This document shows positions 56,804 to 64,000 of a stretch of DNA of 64,000 nt, piece by piece; the first letter of the stretch is position 1, and every line of letters starts with the position of its first letter. The notes beneath the pieces are model-generated. The model was not told where the DNA came from, did not search any database, and saw nothing but the letters and a program-made list of their open reading frames with translations. The stretch spans positions 124,001 through 188,000 of the forward strand of contig CAWFLT010000017.1 in the NCBI GenBank assembly GCA_963816795.1, written 5' to 3'. This DNA is from CAWFLT01 sp963816795 (GTDB lineage: Bacteria; Acidobacteriota; Vicinamibacteria; Vicinamibacterales; SCN-69-37). The position numbers and the translations under genes were made by a program.

Positions 56804-57709
56804 TCAAGAGGACGGCGATTTCCGCCGCTCGAGCTCCTCGAGCGTCCGCGGCCAGTCGTCGTGCATCAGCCTCGACAGGCTGCGATCGGCGAGGAGCCGT
56901 CCACCGGTCTGACAGGTCGGACAGTAGTTCGCTTCGTTGGTCGCGTAGCGGATGCGTTGGATCGGCGTGCCGCAGCGCGGACACGGCTTGCCGTAACGGC
57001 CATGTGCCGCCATCCCTTCATGGAACGCCGTGACCTTCGCCGGAAACGCGTCGCCGGTGTCTTCGATGAGCCGGGCACGCCAGGTGACGAGCGTCTGGCG
57101 CGTGGCGTCGTACAACCGCGCCACTTGCTCATCGGTCAGGCGGCTGGTGAGCTGCAAGGGCGAAAGTTGCGCGGCGTGCAGGATCTCGTCGGAGTACGCG
57201 TTGCCGATGCCGTCCATCAGGTGTGGATCGGTGAGCGCGCGCTTGAGCGTGTGATTGGCGATCTGCAACCGCTCCTGAAACGCTTCGCGGCTGCTCGTGA
57301 GCACGTCGAGACCGCCGGGATCGTGCTCGGCCACCTCCTCGTCGCTCGCCGCCACGTAGAGCGAGGCGCGCCGGGTCGTGCCGGCTTCCGTCAGTAACAG
57401 TGTGCCGTCGGGAAAGTCGAACGCGGCCAGGCCGAGCCGCGCGGGAATCTTCGTGCCGAGCGGCTTCCACTGGAAGCGGCCGGCGATCATCAGGTGAATG
57501 ATGAAGAAGAGATCGTCGCCGAATTTCCAGACGATGCGTTTGCCCATTCGCCGGATTTCGAGGAGCGGACGGCCGACCGCGGCGTCGGGCCGGGGCTCGA
57601 CGGATCGGACGAGGAACGGACTCGCCAGGCGGACGGCCTCGAGCGGTTGACCGACAAGTCGCGGTCGCAGCGCGTGCAGGTACAGCTCGATGTCAGGGAG
57701 TTCCGGCAC
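56804..57709 (-). CDS. Fpg/Nei-family DNA glycosylase
   Basis: 301 residues from GTG 57709, chosen because it yields the obligatory N-terminal PELPDIELYLHALRPRLVG (catalytic Pro after Met removal, then Glu). Other marks: RRMGKRIVWKFGDDLF (DNA-contact Lys), the helix-two-turn-helix TDPHLMDGIGNAYSDEILHA and a C-terminal zinc finger CPRC...CPTCQTGG with its Arg/Lys neighbours. It excises oxidised bases and nicks the strand by beta/delta elimination. Its start lies 17 bp inside the upstream zinc-finger gene, so both are translated together. Confidence 0.9.
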   Translation of the reverse strand: MPELPDIELYLHALRPRLVGQPLEAVRLASPFLVRSVEPRPDAAVGRPLLEIRRMGKRIVWKFGDDLFFIIHLMIAGRFQWKPLGTKIPARLGLAAFDFPDGTLLLTEAGTTRRASLYVAASDEEVAEHDPGGLDVLTSSREAFQERLQIANHTLKRALTDPHLMDGIGNAYSDEILHAAQLSPLQLTSRLTDEQVARLYDATRQTLVTWRARLIEDTGDAFPAKVTAFHEGMAAHGRYGKPCPRCGTPIQRIRYATNEANYCPTCQTGGRLLADRSLSRLMHDDWPRTLEELERRKSPSS

Positions 57710-58245
57710 CGGCTGAGTCCACGTCGGCCTGAATCTCCGCCAGGTCGGCATCGGACAGCGCCGGCGAGAAGTGCCGGACGCGCGATCCATGACTTCGCGG
57801 CCGTCTCGAAGTAGGGCGCCGCGCAGCGCGCGTGAATGAAGCCAGACGGCGAGAACTGGCCCTCTTCGTAGTACAGCAGCGCGATGCGCCACGAGTCTTT
57901 GGCGATCGCTTCGCGGCAGTGGCGGCACGTGGCGCGGCCCGTCGTCGCCCGTTCAGCCGTGCTCACGCGCGGGAGCCGTTCGTTGGCCAGGCCTGCGCGG
58001 GCCTCGTGCTCGAGCCGCTCCCGATCGACGATCTCGACGCCGGTCGTCGCGACGGTCTCGAGAAACGGTTCCGGCCGCCGGTACGCCGCGCAGGGCACAT
58101 GAAACCAGTGCGTGACCTCGGTGCCGTCGTCCCCATAGGGATTCGGCCGGCGTTCACCGAAGCGCCACACCTTGGCCGCGATCTTCGCGCCGCACCCGCG
58201 GCAGGTGGCGCGGCCGGTGCTTGCCTCTTCGAGAATGTGGGGCAT
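57693..58245 (-). CDS. Protein with two PARP-type zinc fingers (one frameshift)
   Basis: About 184 residues from ATG 58245. Finger 1: GRATCRGCGAKIAAKVWRFG ending WFHVPCAAYRRPEPF, i.e. C-x2-C, 30 residues, H-x2-C. Finger 2: GRATCRHCREAIAKDSWRIA ending FIHARCAAPYF, with 27 residues. Both match the zf-PARP pattern, which in eukaryotic PARP1 and ligase III recognises nicks and breaks. After one extra base near 57777 the C-terminus reads HFSPALSDADLAEIQADVDS and stops at 57693, inside the start region of the Fpg gene. No catalytic domain. A damage-recognition partner of the glycosylase is inferred. Confidence 0.82.
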
Positions 58246-58284
58246 CGTTCTGTTCTGGTGCCGAACCGAGAACCGAGAACGGAC

Positions 58285-58590
58285 TCATTTTAGCGAAGTG
58301 TCCTGATCGATGCGCGCCTGGATGTCGCTCGCGCGCTGGCTGGCGCGAAACTCGATGATCCGGAGCTCGGCGAGACCCTTCGCGACGAATGGATCCTGGT
58401 TCATGATGCCGTCGATCTCGTCGCGCGTCGCGCCGGTGGCGATGATGATGCCGCCCTCGCGCGGGATCTTGCGGCCGGAGACGAGAAACCTGCCCGCGGC
58501 ATAGTGCTTCTTCAGAAACCGCACGTGCGCGGCCATCTGGGCGTCAATCTCGCGAAGGTCTGCCTTATAGACGAGCTCGATCACGAACAT
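58285..58590 (-). CDS. YciI-family protein
   Basis: 101 residues, one ferredoxin-like YCII domain: MFVIELVYKADLREIDAQMA, the His of AAHVRFLKKHYAAGRFLVSG, REGGIIIATGATRDEIDGIM and DPFVAKGLAELRIIEF. The family has a conserved His/Asp pair suggesting a small hydrolase or dehalogenase-like activity, unproven. Upstream of the zinc-finger/Fpg pair on the same strand, about 40 bp apart, so possibly the first gene of that operon. Confidence 0.85.
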   Translation of the reverse strand: MFVIELVYKADLREIDAQMAAHVRFLKKHYAAGRFLVSGRKIPREGGIIIATGATRDEIDGIMNQDPFVAKGLAELRIIEFRASQRASDIQARIDQDTSLK

Positions 58591-58611
58591 TGGAGTATGG
58601 TATCCGCCGGG

Positions 58612-58805
58612 TGCCGGCTTTACTTACTGGCGTGGGGCCTGGCCTCCGCCAAGGCTACGGCCAAGCTCGCCGAAGCGCCTTCGGCGCGAAGGCGGCCCAC
58701 CCCCACGCCTCGGGCGCTCAGTGCTGCGCGCGACTTTACTTAGGGGCGTGGGGCCCCACCCCCACGCCTCGAGCGCTCAGCGCTACGCGCTTCGCGGCGT
58801 CGTCC
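58612..58805. repeat. Tandem GTGGGGCCCCAC modules, one split by a 55-bp insertion
   Basis: Copy 1 (from 58618) is interrupted inside the palindrome by a segment containing GCCTCCGCCAAGGCTACGG and GCCGAAGCGCCTTCGGC, then resumes with CCCACCCCCACGCCTCGGGC at about 58689. Copy 2 (58733-58800) is intact. Both precede the esterase gene. Confidence 0.8.
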
Positions 58806-58823
58806 GCACAGGAGAACCTGGTG

Positions 58824-60203
58824 ATGAGACTCGCGATCGCGTGTGTGGCCGGCGTGATGTTGTTTGGCGCTCCGGCCTCTCTGCAGGAAGCCGCGCTGAC
58901 GCCACAAACCCTTCGGACGGCGCTGGACGCCAAGCCGGCGAGTGCCGACGCTGAACGGCTCGCCGATCGGATCCGGAAAGATTTCGGCGGCCCGGAAGCG
59001 CTCGTCAACGGCGCCGCGGCAAAAATCGACGAGTTGCTCGTCGCGTTCGCCGTCGAAGCTCCGTCGCTCGCGGCCAACGCACCGGCGCCTCGGGTGGTCT
59101 CGGATGCGGTCCTCTTTTCCATGGCGCTCACCCGAGTCGGGACCACCAACGTCTACGCCGGCGTCGCCGAATTGGCGCACGGCACAGCGTTTACCTGGCA
59201 CTACGAGATCGGCCCACGCCGGCTCGGCGGTGGACAGCTCGAGGCGTACGAAACGCATCCCGACAGCAAGGAGCAGCCCGGCGTGCCGAAGGGCACGGTG
59301 AAACAGATGCCGCCGTGGCAGAGCCAGATCTTCCCTGGCACGACGCGCGACTGGTGGGTGTATGTGCCGGCACAGTACCGGCCGGAAAGTCCGGCCGCCG
59401 TCATGGTGTTTCAAGATGGCGCCGGGCCAAAGGACTACGTGCCGACCGTCTTCGACAACCTGATCGCGAAGAAAGACATGCCGGTGACGGTTGGCATCTT
59501 CCTCCAGCCCGGCACGCGCGCGGACGGCGGATCGAACCGGAGCTTCGAGTACGACACGCTCTCCGACCAGTACGCGCGGTTCCTGCTCGAGGAGATCCTG
59601 CCTGAAGTCGGGAAGACCGTGAACCTGCGGCGCGACGCCGCGAGCCGCGCCATCTCGGGCGCGAGCAGCGGCGGCATCTGCGCCTTCACCGTCGCCTGGG
59701 AGCGCCCGAACGAGTTCAGCAAAGTGCTGTCGTGGATCGGCAGCTTCACGAATATCGCGAGCGGGAAGACGGTGCGCGAGGGCGGCCACAACTACGAGGC
59801 GATGGTGCGCAAGACGCCGAGGAAACCGATCCGCGTCTTCCTGCAGGACGGCGCGAACGACCTCGACAATGCCAACGGGAACTGGCCGCTCGCGAACCAG
59901 ACACTGGCCAAGTCGCTGTCGTTTGCGCGCTACGACTACCGGTTCGAGTACGGACAGGGCTTTCACAGCAACCGCCACGGCCGGGCGATTCTCCCGGATT
60001 CGCTGCGCTGGCTCTGGCGCGGTTATCAACCCTGCCAGGAGAGATCCCATGCGGCGACGAATTCTCGCGGTCTTCATCGTTGCGTCCGCCGCCTCCGCGG
60101 GTGCGGCGTTCGCCGACGTTCAGCTCCCAGGCATCATCAGCGATCACATGCTGCTGCAGCGCGGCGTGCCGGCGCGCATCTTCGGCAAGGCCGAGCCCGG
60201 TGA
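58824..60203 (+). CDS. Secreted alpha/beta-hydrolase, enterochelin-esterase-like
   Basis: ATG 58824 with AGGAG 10 bp upstream; signal peptide MRLAIACVAGVMLFGAPASL. The esterase-D-like domain contains RDWWVYVPAQYRPESPAAVM and VFQDGAGPKDYVPTVFDNLI. The nucleophile elbow is AISGASSGGICAFTVAWERP (G-A-S-S-G), with a later acid in FLQDGANDLDNANGNWPL and His in GFHSNRHGRAILP. Domain end is expected near YQPC (about 60030), yet the frame runs on to 60203, overlapping the next gene by 155 bp. Either the stop was lost by an indel or the overlap is real. Substrate: probably acetylated or feruloylated sugar esters. Confidence 0.83.
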   Translation: MRLAIACVAGVMLFGAPASLQEAALTPQTLRTALDAKPASADAERLADRIRKDFGGPEALVNGAAAKIDELLVAFAVEAPSLAANAPAPRVVSDAVLFSMALTRVGTTNVYAGVAELAHGTAFTWHYEIGPRRLGGGQLEAYETHPDSKEQPGVPKGTVKQMPPWQSQIFPGTTRDWWVYVPAQYRPESPAAVMVFQDGAGPKDYVPTVFDNLIAKKDMPVTVGIFLQPGTRADGGSNRSFEYDTLSDQYARFLLEEILPEVGKTVNLRRDAASRAISGASSGGICAFTVAWERPNEFSKVLSWIGSFTNIASGKTVREGGHNYEAMVRKTPRKPIRVFLQDGANDLDNANGNWPLANQTLAKSLSFARYDYRFEYGQGFHSNRHGRAILPDSLRWLWRGYQPCQERSHAATNSRGLHRCVRRLRGCGVRRRSAPRHHQRSHAAAARRAGAHLRQGRAR

Positions 60204-61527
60204 GGCGGTCAGCGTGACGTTTCGCGGCCAGACGGCGCAGACGGTGACTGACACGCTGGGTCGTTGGGAGCTCTGGCTCAAGCCACTCGACGTCGGACCC
60301 GCCGCCGACATGACGATCCGGGGCGCGAACACGATCACGATCGCGGACGTCCTCGTCGGTGACGTGTGGGTCGGATCAGGACAATCGAACATGCAATGGG
60401 CCGTCCGGCAGTCGGACAACGCCGACACGGAGGCTTCCGCGGCGACGTTCTCGCAGATCCGTTTCTTCTACGTCCCGCGCAAGACCTCGGCCGTTCCGGT
60501 CGAAGACGTGGACGCGAAGTGGGTCGTCTGCACGCCCGAGACGGTCAGGGAATTCTCGGCGGTCCTGTACTTTTTCGGCCGCGAACTGCACCGGAATCTC
60601 AAGGTGCCGATGGGGCTGATTCACTCGTCGTGGGGCGGCACGCCCATCGCCTCGTGGATCAGTGGTCCCTCACTCGTCAGCAACGCCCGGCTCGAGCCGC
60701 TTCTCACGTTCTGGGAAAACGTCATCCTGCAGTATCCGGCCAACCAGAGCCGCTACCAGCTCGCGCTGAAACGCTGGGAAGCCGGCGGGTCGCAGGGGGC
60801 ACGGCCCGCGGCGCCGATGGGTCCCGGGAACGCGCACGAGCCGACATCGCTCTATAACGGGATGATCGCGCCGCTCGCGAAGTACACGATCAAAGGCGCG
60901 CTCTGGTATCAAGGCGAGACCGAGGCCGGCCGCGCGCAAGGGCACGTGTACGGCGACGCGCTCATGACGCTCGTCCAGGACTGGCGCAAAGCGTTCGGTC
61001 AAGGTGACTTTCCGTTCTACTGGGTGCAACTGGCCAACTACGGCAACGCGGCGAAGAACGGACACTGGATGCGCGTGCAGGAAGGCCAGGTCAAGGCCAC
61101 CGCCCTCCGCAACACCGGCGTTGTCGTCATCAACGACATCGGCAATCCGACCGACATTCATCCGACCAACAAGCAGGATGTCGGCCGCCGGCTTGCGCTC
61201 CTGGCGCAGGATCGCGGAGCGAGCCCGCTCTATCGGCAGTTCACGCGCGAGGGCGCCGCGATACGGATCTGGTTCGATCATGCCGGCGCGGAGCTGCGAG
61301 TCCGAGGCGGCGGGTCGCTGAAGGGATTTCAGATCGCCGGCGCCGACGGCAAATACGTCGCGGCGACCGCCGTCATCGATGGCACCACCGTCGTGGTCTC
61401 GAGCCCAGACGTCGCGAATCCGCTGTCAGTGCGCTACGCGTGGGACTACAACCCGGACGCGAATCTGATCAACGCCCTTGGACTGCCAGCGTCGATCTTC
61501 CGGACGCACGAGAACGACGAACGCTGA
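60049..61527 (+). CDS. Sialate O-acetylesterase-like SGNH hydrolase
   Basis: 492 residues from ATG 60049 with a CAGGAGAG site; signal peptide ILAVFIVASAASAGAAFA. SGNH blocks: GDVWVGSGQSNMQWAVRQS (catalytic Ser), IHSSWGGTPIASWISG, GALWYQGETEAG (Gln/Glu pocket) and the late DIHPTNKQDVGRRLALLAQD (Asp-x-x-His dyad). It removes O-acetyl groups from sugars such as sialic acid or hemicellulose side chains. Downstream of, and overlapping, the first esterase, suggesting a joint deacetylation operon for glycans. A GGCAATG heptamer array begins 4 nt after its stop. Confidence 0.9.
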   Translation: MRRRILAVFIVASAASAGAAFADVQLPGIISDHMLLQRGVPARIFGKAEPGEAVSVTFRGQTAQTVTDTLGRWELWLKPLDVGPAADMTIRGANTITIADVLVGDVWVGSGQSNMQWAVRQSDNADTEASAATFSQIRFFYVPRKTSAVPVEDVDAKWVVCTPETVREFSAVLYFFGRELHRNLKVPMGLIHSSWGGTPIASWISGPSLVSNARLEPLLTFWENVILQYPANQSRYQLALKRWEAGGSQGARPAAPMGPGNAHEPTSLYNGMIAPLAKYTIKGALWYQGETEAGRAQGHVYGDALMTLVQDWRKAFGQGDFPFYWVQLANYGNAAKNGHWMRVQEGQVKATALRNTGVVVINDIGNPTDIHPTNKQDVGRRLALLAQDRGASPLYRQFTREGAAIRIWFDHAGAELRVRGGGSLKGFQIAGADGKYVAATAVIDGTTVVVSSPDVANPLSVRYAWDYNPDANLINALGLPASIFRTHENDER

Positions 61528-61530
61528 TAA

Positions 61531-61597
61531 GCAATGAGGCAATTGGGCAATGGGTGAATGAGGCAATGAAGTTCATTGCCACACTGCCCCATTGCCT
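61531..61597. repeat. GGCAATG heptamer array, inverted
   Basis: Units GCAATGA, GGCAATT, GGGCAATGG and GGCAATGA face the complementary CATTGCC units at 61573-61597. The same family is at 62862-62955. Bases 61598-61827 hold no recognisable gene. Confidence 0.8.
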
Positions 61598-61827
61598 TGT
61601 ACGCGCTACGGAGTGCCGCCCTCGGGCGGAGAAACCGGATCCTGGCCTCCGTCAGCGGCGCCATGCGCGCTGAAGACCGTGCTGGCGGAACAATGCGTGC
61701 AATCAAATTGCACGGCTGGAACGACCACCGGTAGAAGTCTGCCCCCACAAGAAATCGCGTCTGGTCAGAGCCAGCCATCTAGGCAGAAGCAGCTCTGGTG
61801 CGCTCATGCCTATAGGAAAGGCACGGC

Positions 61828-62487
61828 GTGAGCCTCTTTCGTCGCCTTTCGCGCATTGATCGGCATGGGGTGGCAGGAGCCCCACGAGATGAAAGACAAC
61901 TCCTGAATCAGAACATCGAGCGGACGCATCCGCAGGTTGGTGACGGCGTATGTCCGTGCCGATCTCGCGATGTTCTGATTGAGGAATGTTCAAAGGAAGG
62001 ACCTCTGAGCGGCGACGGGGACTTCCCCGACTTCAAGAGGCAGATGGGCTCGGGCCGCTTTTCTTCGTTACGTTGGGACGAGCAGGGGAAGCCATCGCCA
62101 GACTTCAATCCGATCCAAGAGCCCAAAGCCCGTTGGAAGGTGTATCGGGATATTGTCGTTCATCTCTTCGGGTCGGTGGACCGCGTCACGATGGCGAACT
62201 TTATTCCGTGGGGCAGCAAGAACACCAAGGAGTTCCTCACGAAACTCGGTGCGGCCCACCCCGAGTTGTTGAAACGTGCCTTGGGATTCGCAGACGACCT
62301 CAACGTGGACATCATCAACGCCATCAGGCCAAAACTGCCGTTCCGGTTCTTCGTGGCGACGTATCGAAGGGGCGCGATGGCGGTGCCTATTGTCTACGTC
62401 CGCCATCCGGCGTCTCTTCGCATCAGCCGTGACGCCGCACGTCGCCTGGTGGACAGGGTGCCGAAGATGCTTGCGGGGTTCTGCTAG
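61828..62487 (+). CDS. Hypothetical protein, possibly UDG-like
   Basis: 219 residues from a GTG at 61828. The central and C-terminal parts look structured: DGDFPDFKRQMGSGRFSSLR, RWKVYRDIVVHLFGSVDRVT, MANFIPWGSKNTKEFLTKLG and VPIVYVRHPASLRISRDAAR. The phrases FIPWGSK and YVRHPASLR recall uracil-DNA-glycosylase-like proteins, but the catalytic motifs are not seen and this is a weak impression. The first about 35 residues are Arg-rich and may be mis-framed. It stands alone between repeats and the tRNA locus. Confidence 0.45.
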   Translation: MSLFRRLSRIDRHGVAGAPRDERQLLNQNIERTHPQVGDGVCPCRSRDVLIEECSKEGPLSGDGDFPDFKRQMGSGRFSSLRWDEQGKPSPDFNPIQEPKARWKVYRDIVVHLFGSVDRVTMANFIPWGSKNTKEFLTKLGAAHPELLKRALGFADDLNVDIINAIRPKLPFRFFVATYRRGAMAVPIVYVRHPASLRISRDAARRLVDRVPKMLAGFC

Positions 62488-62671
62488 AGAACCGGAGAGT
62501 GGGGGCCAACTTGCGGCATTCGATTGCAGGATCGTGACACCTGACAAATGAGCAAGTTCGCAGTTTCACTACCCTGCCGCTGTGGGCGAGACAGAATGTG
62601 GGAATAAAGGTGGGATCGCGCCTTGATTCAGTCTGTTAAGTCGTTTATTTACATGGTTTTAGTGACATGTT

Positions 62672-62697
62672 TGGCGGAGGGAGAGGGATTCGGGCCC
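62672..62697 (-). other. Duplicate of the tRNA-Ser 3' end
   Basis: 26 nt equal to the last 26 nt of the tRNA-Ser gene including CCA, with two mismatches (TT to CC in the T-loop). It lies 95 bp downstream of the real 3' end. A remnant attachment site or a decayed second tRNA gene are both possible. Confidence 0.6.
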
Positions 62698-62766
62698 GAG
62701 AGCGGCGCGAGCCGCGGAGGGCCCCGGAAGACCTCTCGCTCCGCGCTTTCGAGCGAAGCGAGAAAG

Positions 62767-62856
62767 TGGCGGAGGGAGAGGGATTCGAACCCCCGGTACG
62801 GTTTCCCGTACAGCGGTTTTCAAGACCGCCTGTTTCAACCACTCACACATCCCTCC
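62767..62856 (-). tRNA. tRNA-Ser (anticodon UGA)
   Basis: Minus-strand sequence begins GGAGGGATGTGTGAGTGGTT. The anticodon stem-loop is GCGGTCTTGAAAACCGC with TGA in the loop. A long variable arm (TACGGGAAACCGTA) marks a class II tRNA, and the T-arm GGGTTCGAATCCC is followed by TCCCTCC, discriminator G and encoded CCA (62767-62769). The acceptor stem GGAGGGA/TCCCTCC is perfect. It lies about 100 bp downstream of serS on the same strand. Confidence 0.95.
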
Positions 62857-62861
62857 GCACT

Positions 62862-62955
62862 AGGCAATGAGGCAATGGGGCAATGGGGCAATGCGTGAAT
62901 GAGGCAATGAACCCTTGTCATTGCCCCATTGCCTCATTGCCCCATTGCCGCATTG
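62862..62955. repeat. GGCAATG heptamer hairpin between serS and tRNA-Ser
   Basis: GGCAATGA, GGCAATGG, GGCAATGG, GGCAATGC and GGCAATGA (62862-62909) face CATTGCC units (62921-62953). The array ends 2 nt from the serS stop codon. Confidence 0.85.
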
Positions 62956-62956
62956 C

Positions 62957-64000
62957 TTAAGCTTTCAACAATTCAAGGCCTCCCATGTACGGTCGCAGCG
63001 CCGGCGGAATCACCACTGATCCGTCCTGTTGCTGAAAGTTCTCCAGGATCGCGATCAACGTTCGCCCGACGGCGAGGCCTGAGCCGTTGAGCGTGTGCGC
63101 GAGCTGCACTTTGCCGGTCCCGTCCGGGCGGAAGCGAATCTGCGCGCGGCGCGCCTGGAACGCTTCGCAGTTGCTGCACGAGGAGATCTCGCGATACGTC
63201 GCCTGGCCCGGCAGCCACACTTCGATGTCGTACGTCTTGGCCGAGGCGAAGCCCATGTCGCCCGTGCAGAGGAGCACGCGGCGATACGGGAGCCCGAGCT
63301 GCTCGAGCACCGTTTCGGCGTCGCGGGTCAGCCGCTCGAGCTCGTCGTGCGATTGCTCCGGCGTCGTGAACTTGACGAGCTCCACCTTGTCGAACTGATG
63401 CTGCCGGATCAGCCCGCGGACGTCGGCGCCGTAGGAGCCCGCTTCGCTGCGGAAGCACGGCGTGTACGCCGTGTACTTCAGCGGCAACTGCCGGCCGTCG
63501 AGGATTTCCTCTCGATGGAGGTTCGTCAGGGGCACTTCGGCCGTCGGAATCAGAAAGAGATCCCAGTCTCCGGCGATCTTGAAGAGATCCTGCTCGAACT
63601 TCGGCAGATTGCCGGTGCCCGTCAAGGCGTTCGTGTTGACGAGAAACGGCGGCTCCACTTCGCGGTACCCGTGATCGCGCGTGTGGAGATCGAGCATGAA
63701 ATTGATCAGCGCCCGCGCCAGCCGCGCGCCGCCGCCCATCAGGACCGAAAAACGCGCGCCCGACATGCGTGTGGCCCGTTCGAAATCGAGAATGCCGAGC
63801 GACTGGCCGATCTCCCAATGCGACTTCGGCGTGAAGTCGAACGTGGGCGGCGCGCCCCACTTCCGGACTTCGAGATTGTCGGACGCCGACTTCCCCACCG
63901 GCACGGTCGAATGCGGCAGGTTCGGCAACGTCAGGAGCCGCGCGTCGCGACGCCGGTCGACCTCGGCGAGCTCTGCCTCGAGCTCCTTGATCCTGCCGCC
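62957..64000 (-). CDS. serS: Seryl-tRNA synthetase, cut by the right edge
   Basis: 348 C-terminal residues are present; about 75 N-terminal residues lie outside the window. The tail of the tRNA-binding coiled coil (IKELEAELAEVDRRRDARLL) is followed by the class II core: motif 1 region GARLARALINFMLDLHTRDH with GYREVEPPFLVNTNAL, the TAEVPL serine pocket, motif 2 CFRSEAGSYGADVRGLIRQH and motif 3 GSGLAVGRTLIAILENFQQ. It charges tRNA-Ser with serine. The frame is intact. Its cognate tRNA-Ser(UGA) follows directly. Confidence 0.96.
   Translation of the reverse strand, partial: GGRIKELEAELAEVDRRRDARLLTLPNLPHSTVPVGKSASDNLEVRKWGAPPTFDFTPKSHWEIGQSLGILDFERATRMSGARFSVLMGGGARLARALINFMLDLHTRDHGYREVEPPFLVNTNALTGTGNLPKFEQDLFKIAGDWDLFLIPTAEVPLTNLHREEILDGRQLPLKYTAYTPCFRSEAGSYGADVRGLIRQHQFDKVELVKFTTPEQSHDELERLTRDAETVLEQLGLPYRRVLLCTGDMGFASAKTYDIEVWLPGQATYREISSCSNCEAFQARRAQIRFRPDGTGKVQLAHTLNGSGLAVGRTLIAILENFQQQDGSVVIPPALRPYMGGLELLKA

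Noticed and set aside
58590..58823. Longer N-terminus of the esterase reading through repeats
   Set aside because: The signal peptide and AGGAG site place the start at 58824; the upstream residues come from the GGGGCCCC modules.

Overview
The window reads as a chromosomal segment of a GC-rich Gram-negative bacterium, most likely an acidobacterium close to Vicinamibacteria (subdivision 6). This is inferred from family content: large Oar-type TonB receptors with an N-terminal carboxypeptidase-like domain, a VWFA-related protein of the acidobacterial type, many secreted quinoprotein or FG-GAP propellers, paired M13 peptidases and a RES/Xre toxin-antitoxin locus. No rRNA is present. One tRNA-Ser(UGA) lies next to a serS gene that is cut by the right edge.

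Layout. 1-6 kb: a secreted protein cut by the left edge, an Oar-like receptor and a polytopic membrane protein. 6-12 kb: vapBC, a quinoprotein dehydrogenase with an inserted haem c domain, and a TIR / PH-like membrane / TPR gene set. 12-23 kb: a PAS histidine kinase with a receiver protein, a heavily frameshifted second Oar receptor, a VWFA protein, an OmpR-type two-component pair and a fatty-acid desaturase. 23-35 kb: a cupredoxin-propeller-HEAT protein, an FG-GAP protein, mscL, a third TonB receptor, two CNNM/CBS membrane proteins and an M13 peptidase. 35-40.5 kb: RES toxin with a broken Xre antitoxin, a gene-poor stretch, a beta-barrel protein, a methyltransferase, an AraC regulator and a DoxX-like protein. 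40.5-47.4 kb: an extracellular electron transfer cluster (decahaem MtrA-like cytochrome, MtrB/PioB-like porin, dihaem cytochrome c) and a second M13 peptidase. 47.4-56 kb: two quinoprotein-like propellers, a cell-surface GT-C-like protein and frameshifted LVIVD and DUF305 genes. 56-64 kb: VOC, cupin, an Fpg-type glycosylase overlapping a double PARP-type zinc-finger gene, YciI, two esterases, tRNA-Ser and serS.

Three patterns cut across the genes. First, many genes are followed within about 10 nt of the stop codon by a short tandem-repeat array or perfect hairpin. The families differ from site to site (units of 7, 9 and 23 nt, palindromes, REP-like elements), and at several loci the repeat supplies the stop codon or a C-terminal tail. 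Second, at least 24 single-base frame breaks in conserved genes look like one extra base, against about 5 that look like one missing base. They are concentrated at 14.3-18.3 kb and 51.4-54.4 kb. Consensus error is the likeliest cause, but the bias needs a read-level check. Third, the zf-PARP/Fpg overlap and the TIR three-gene set are the most interesting gene-level candidates for undescribed systems.

All calls come from reading sequence and translated motifs by eye. No database search, folding or alignment program was run.
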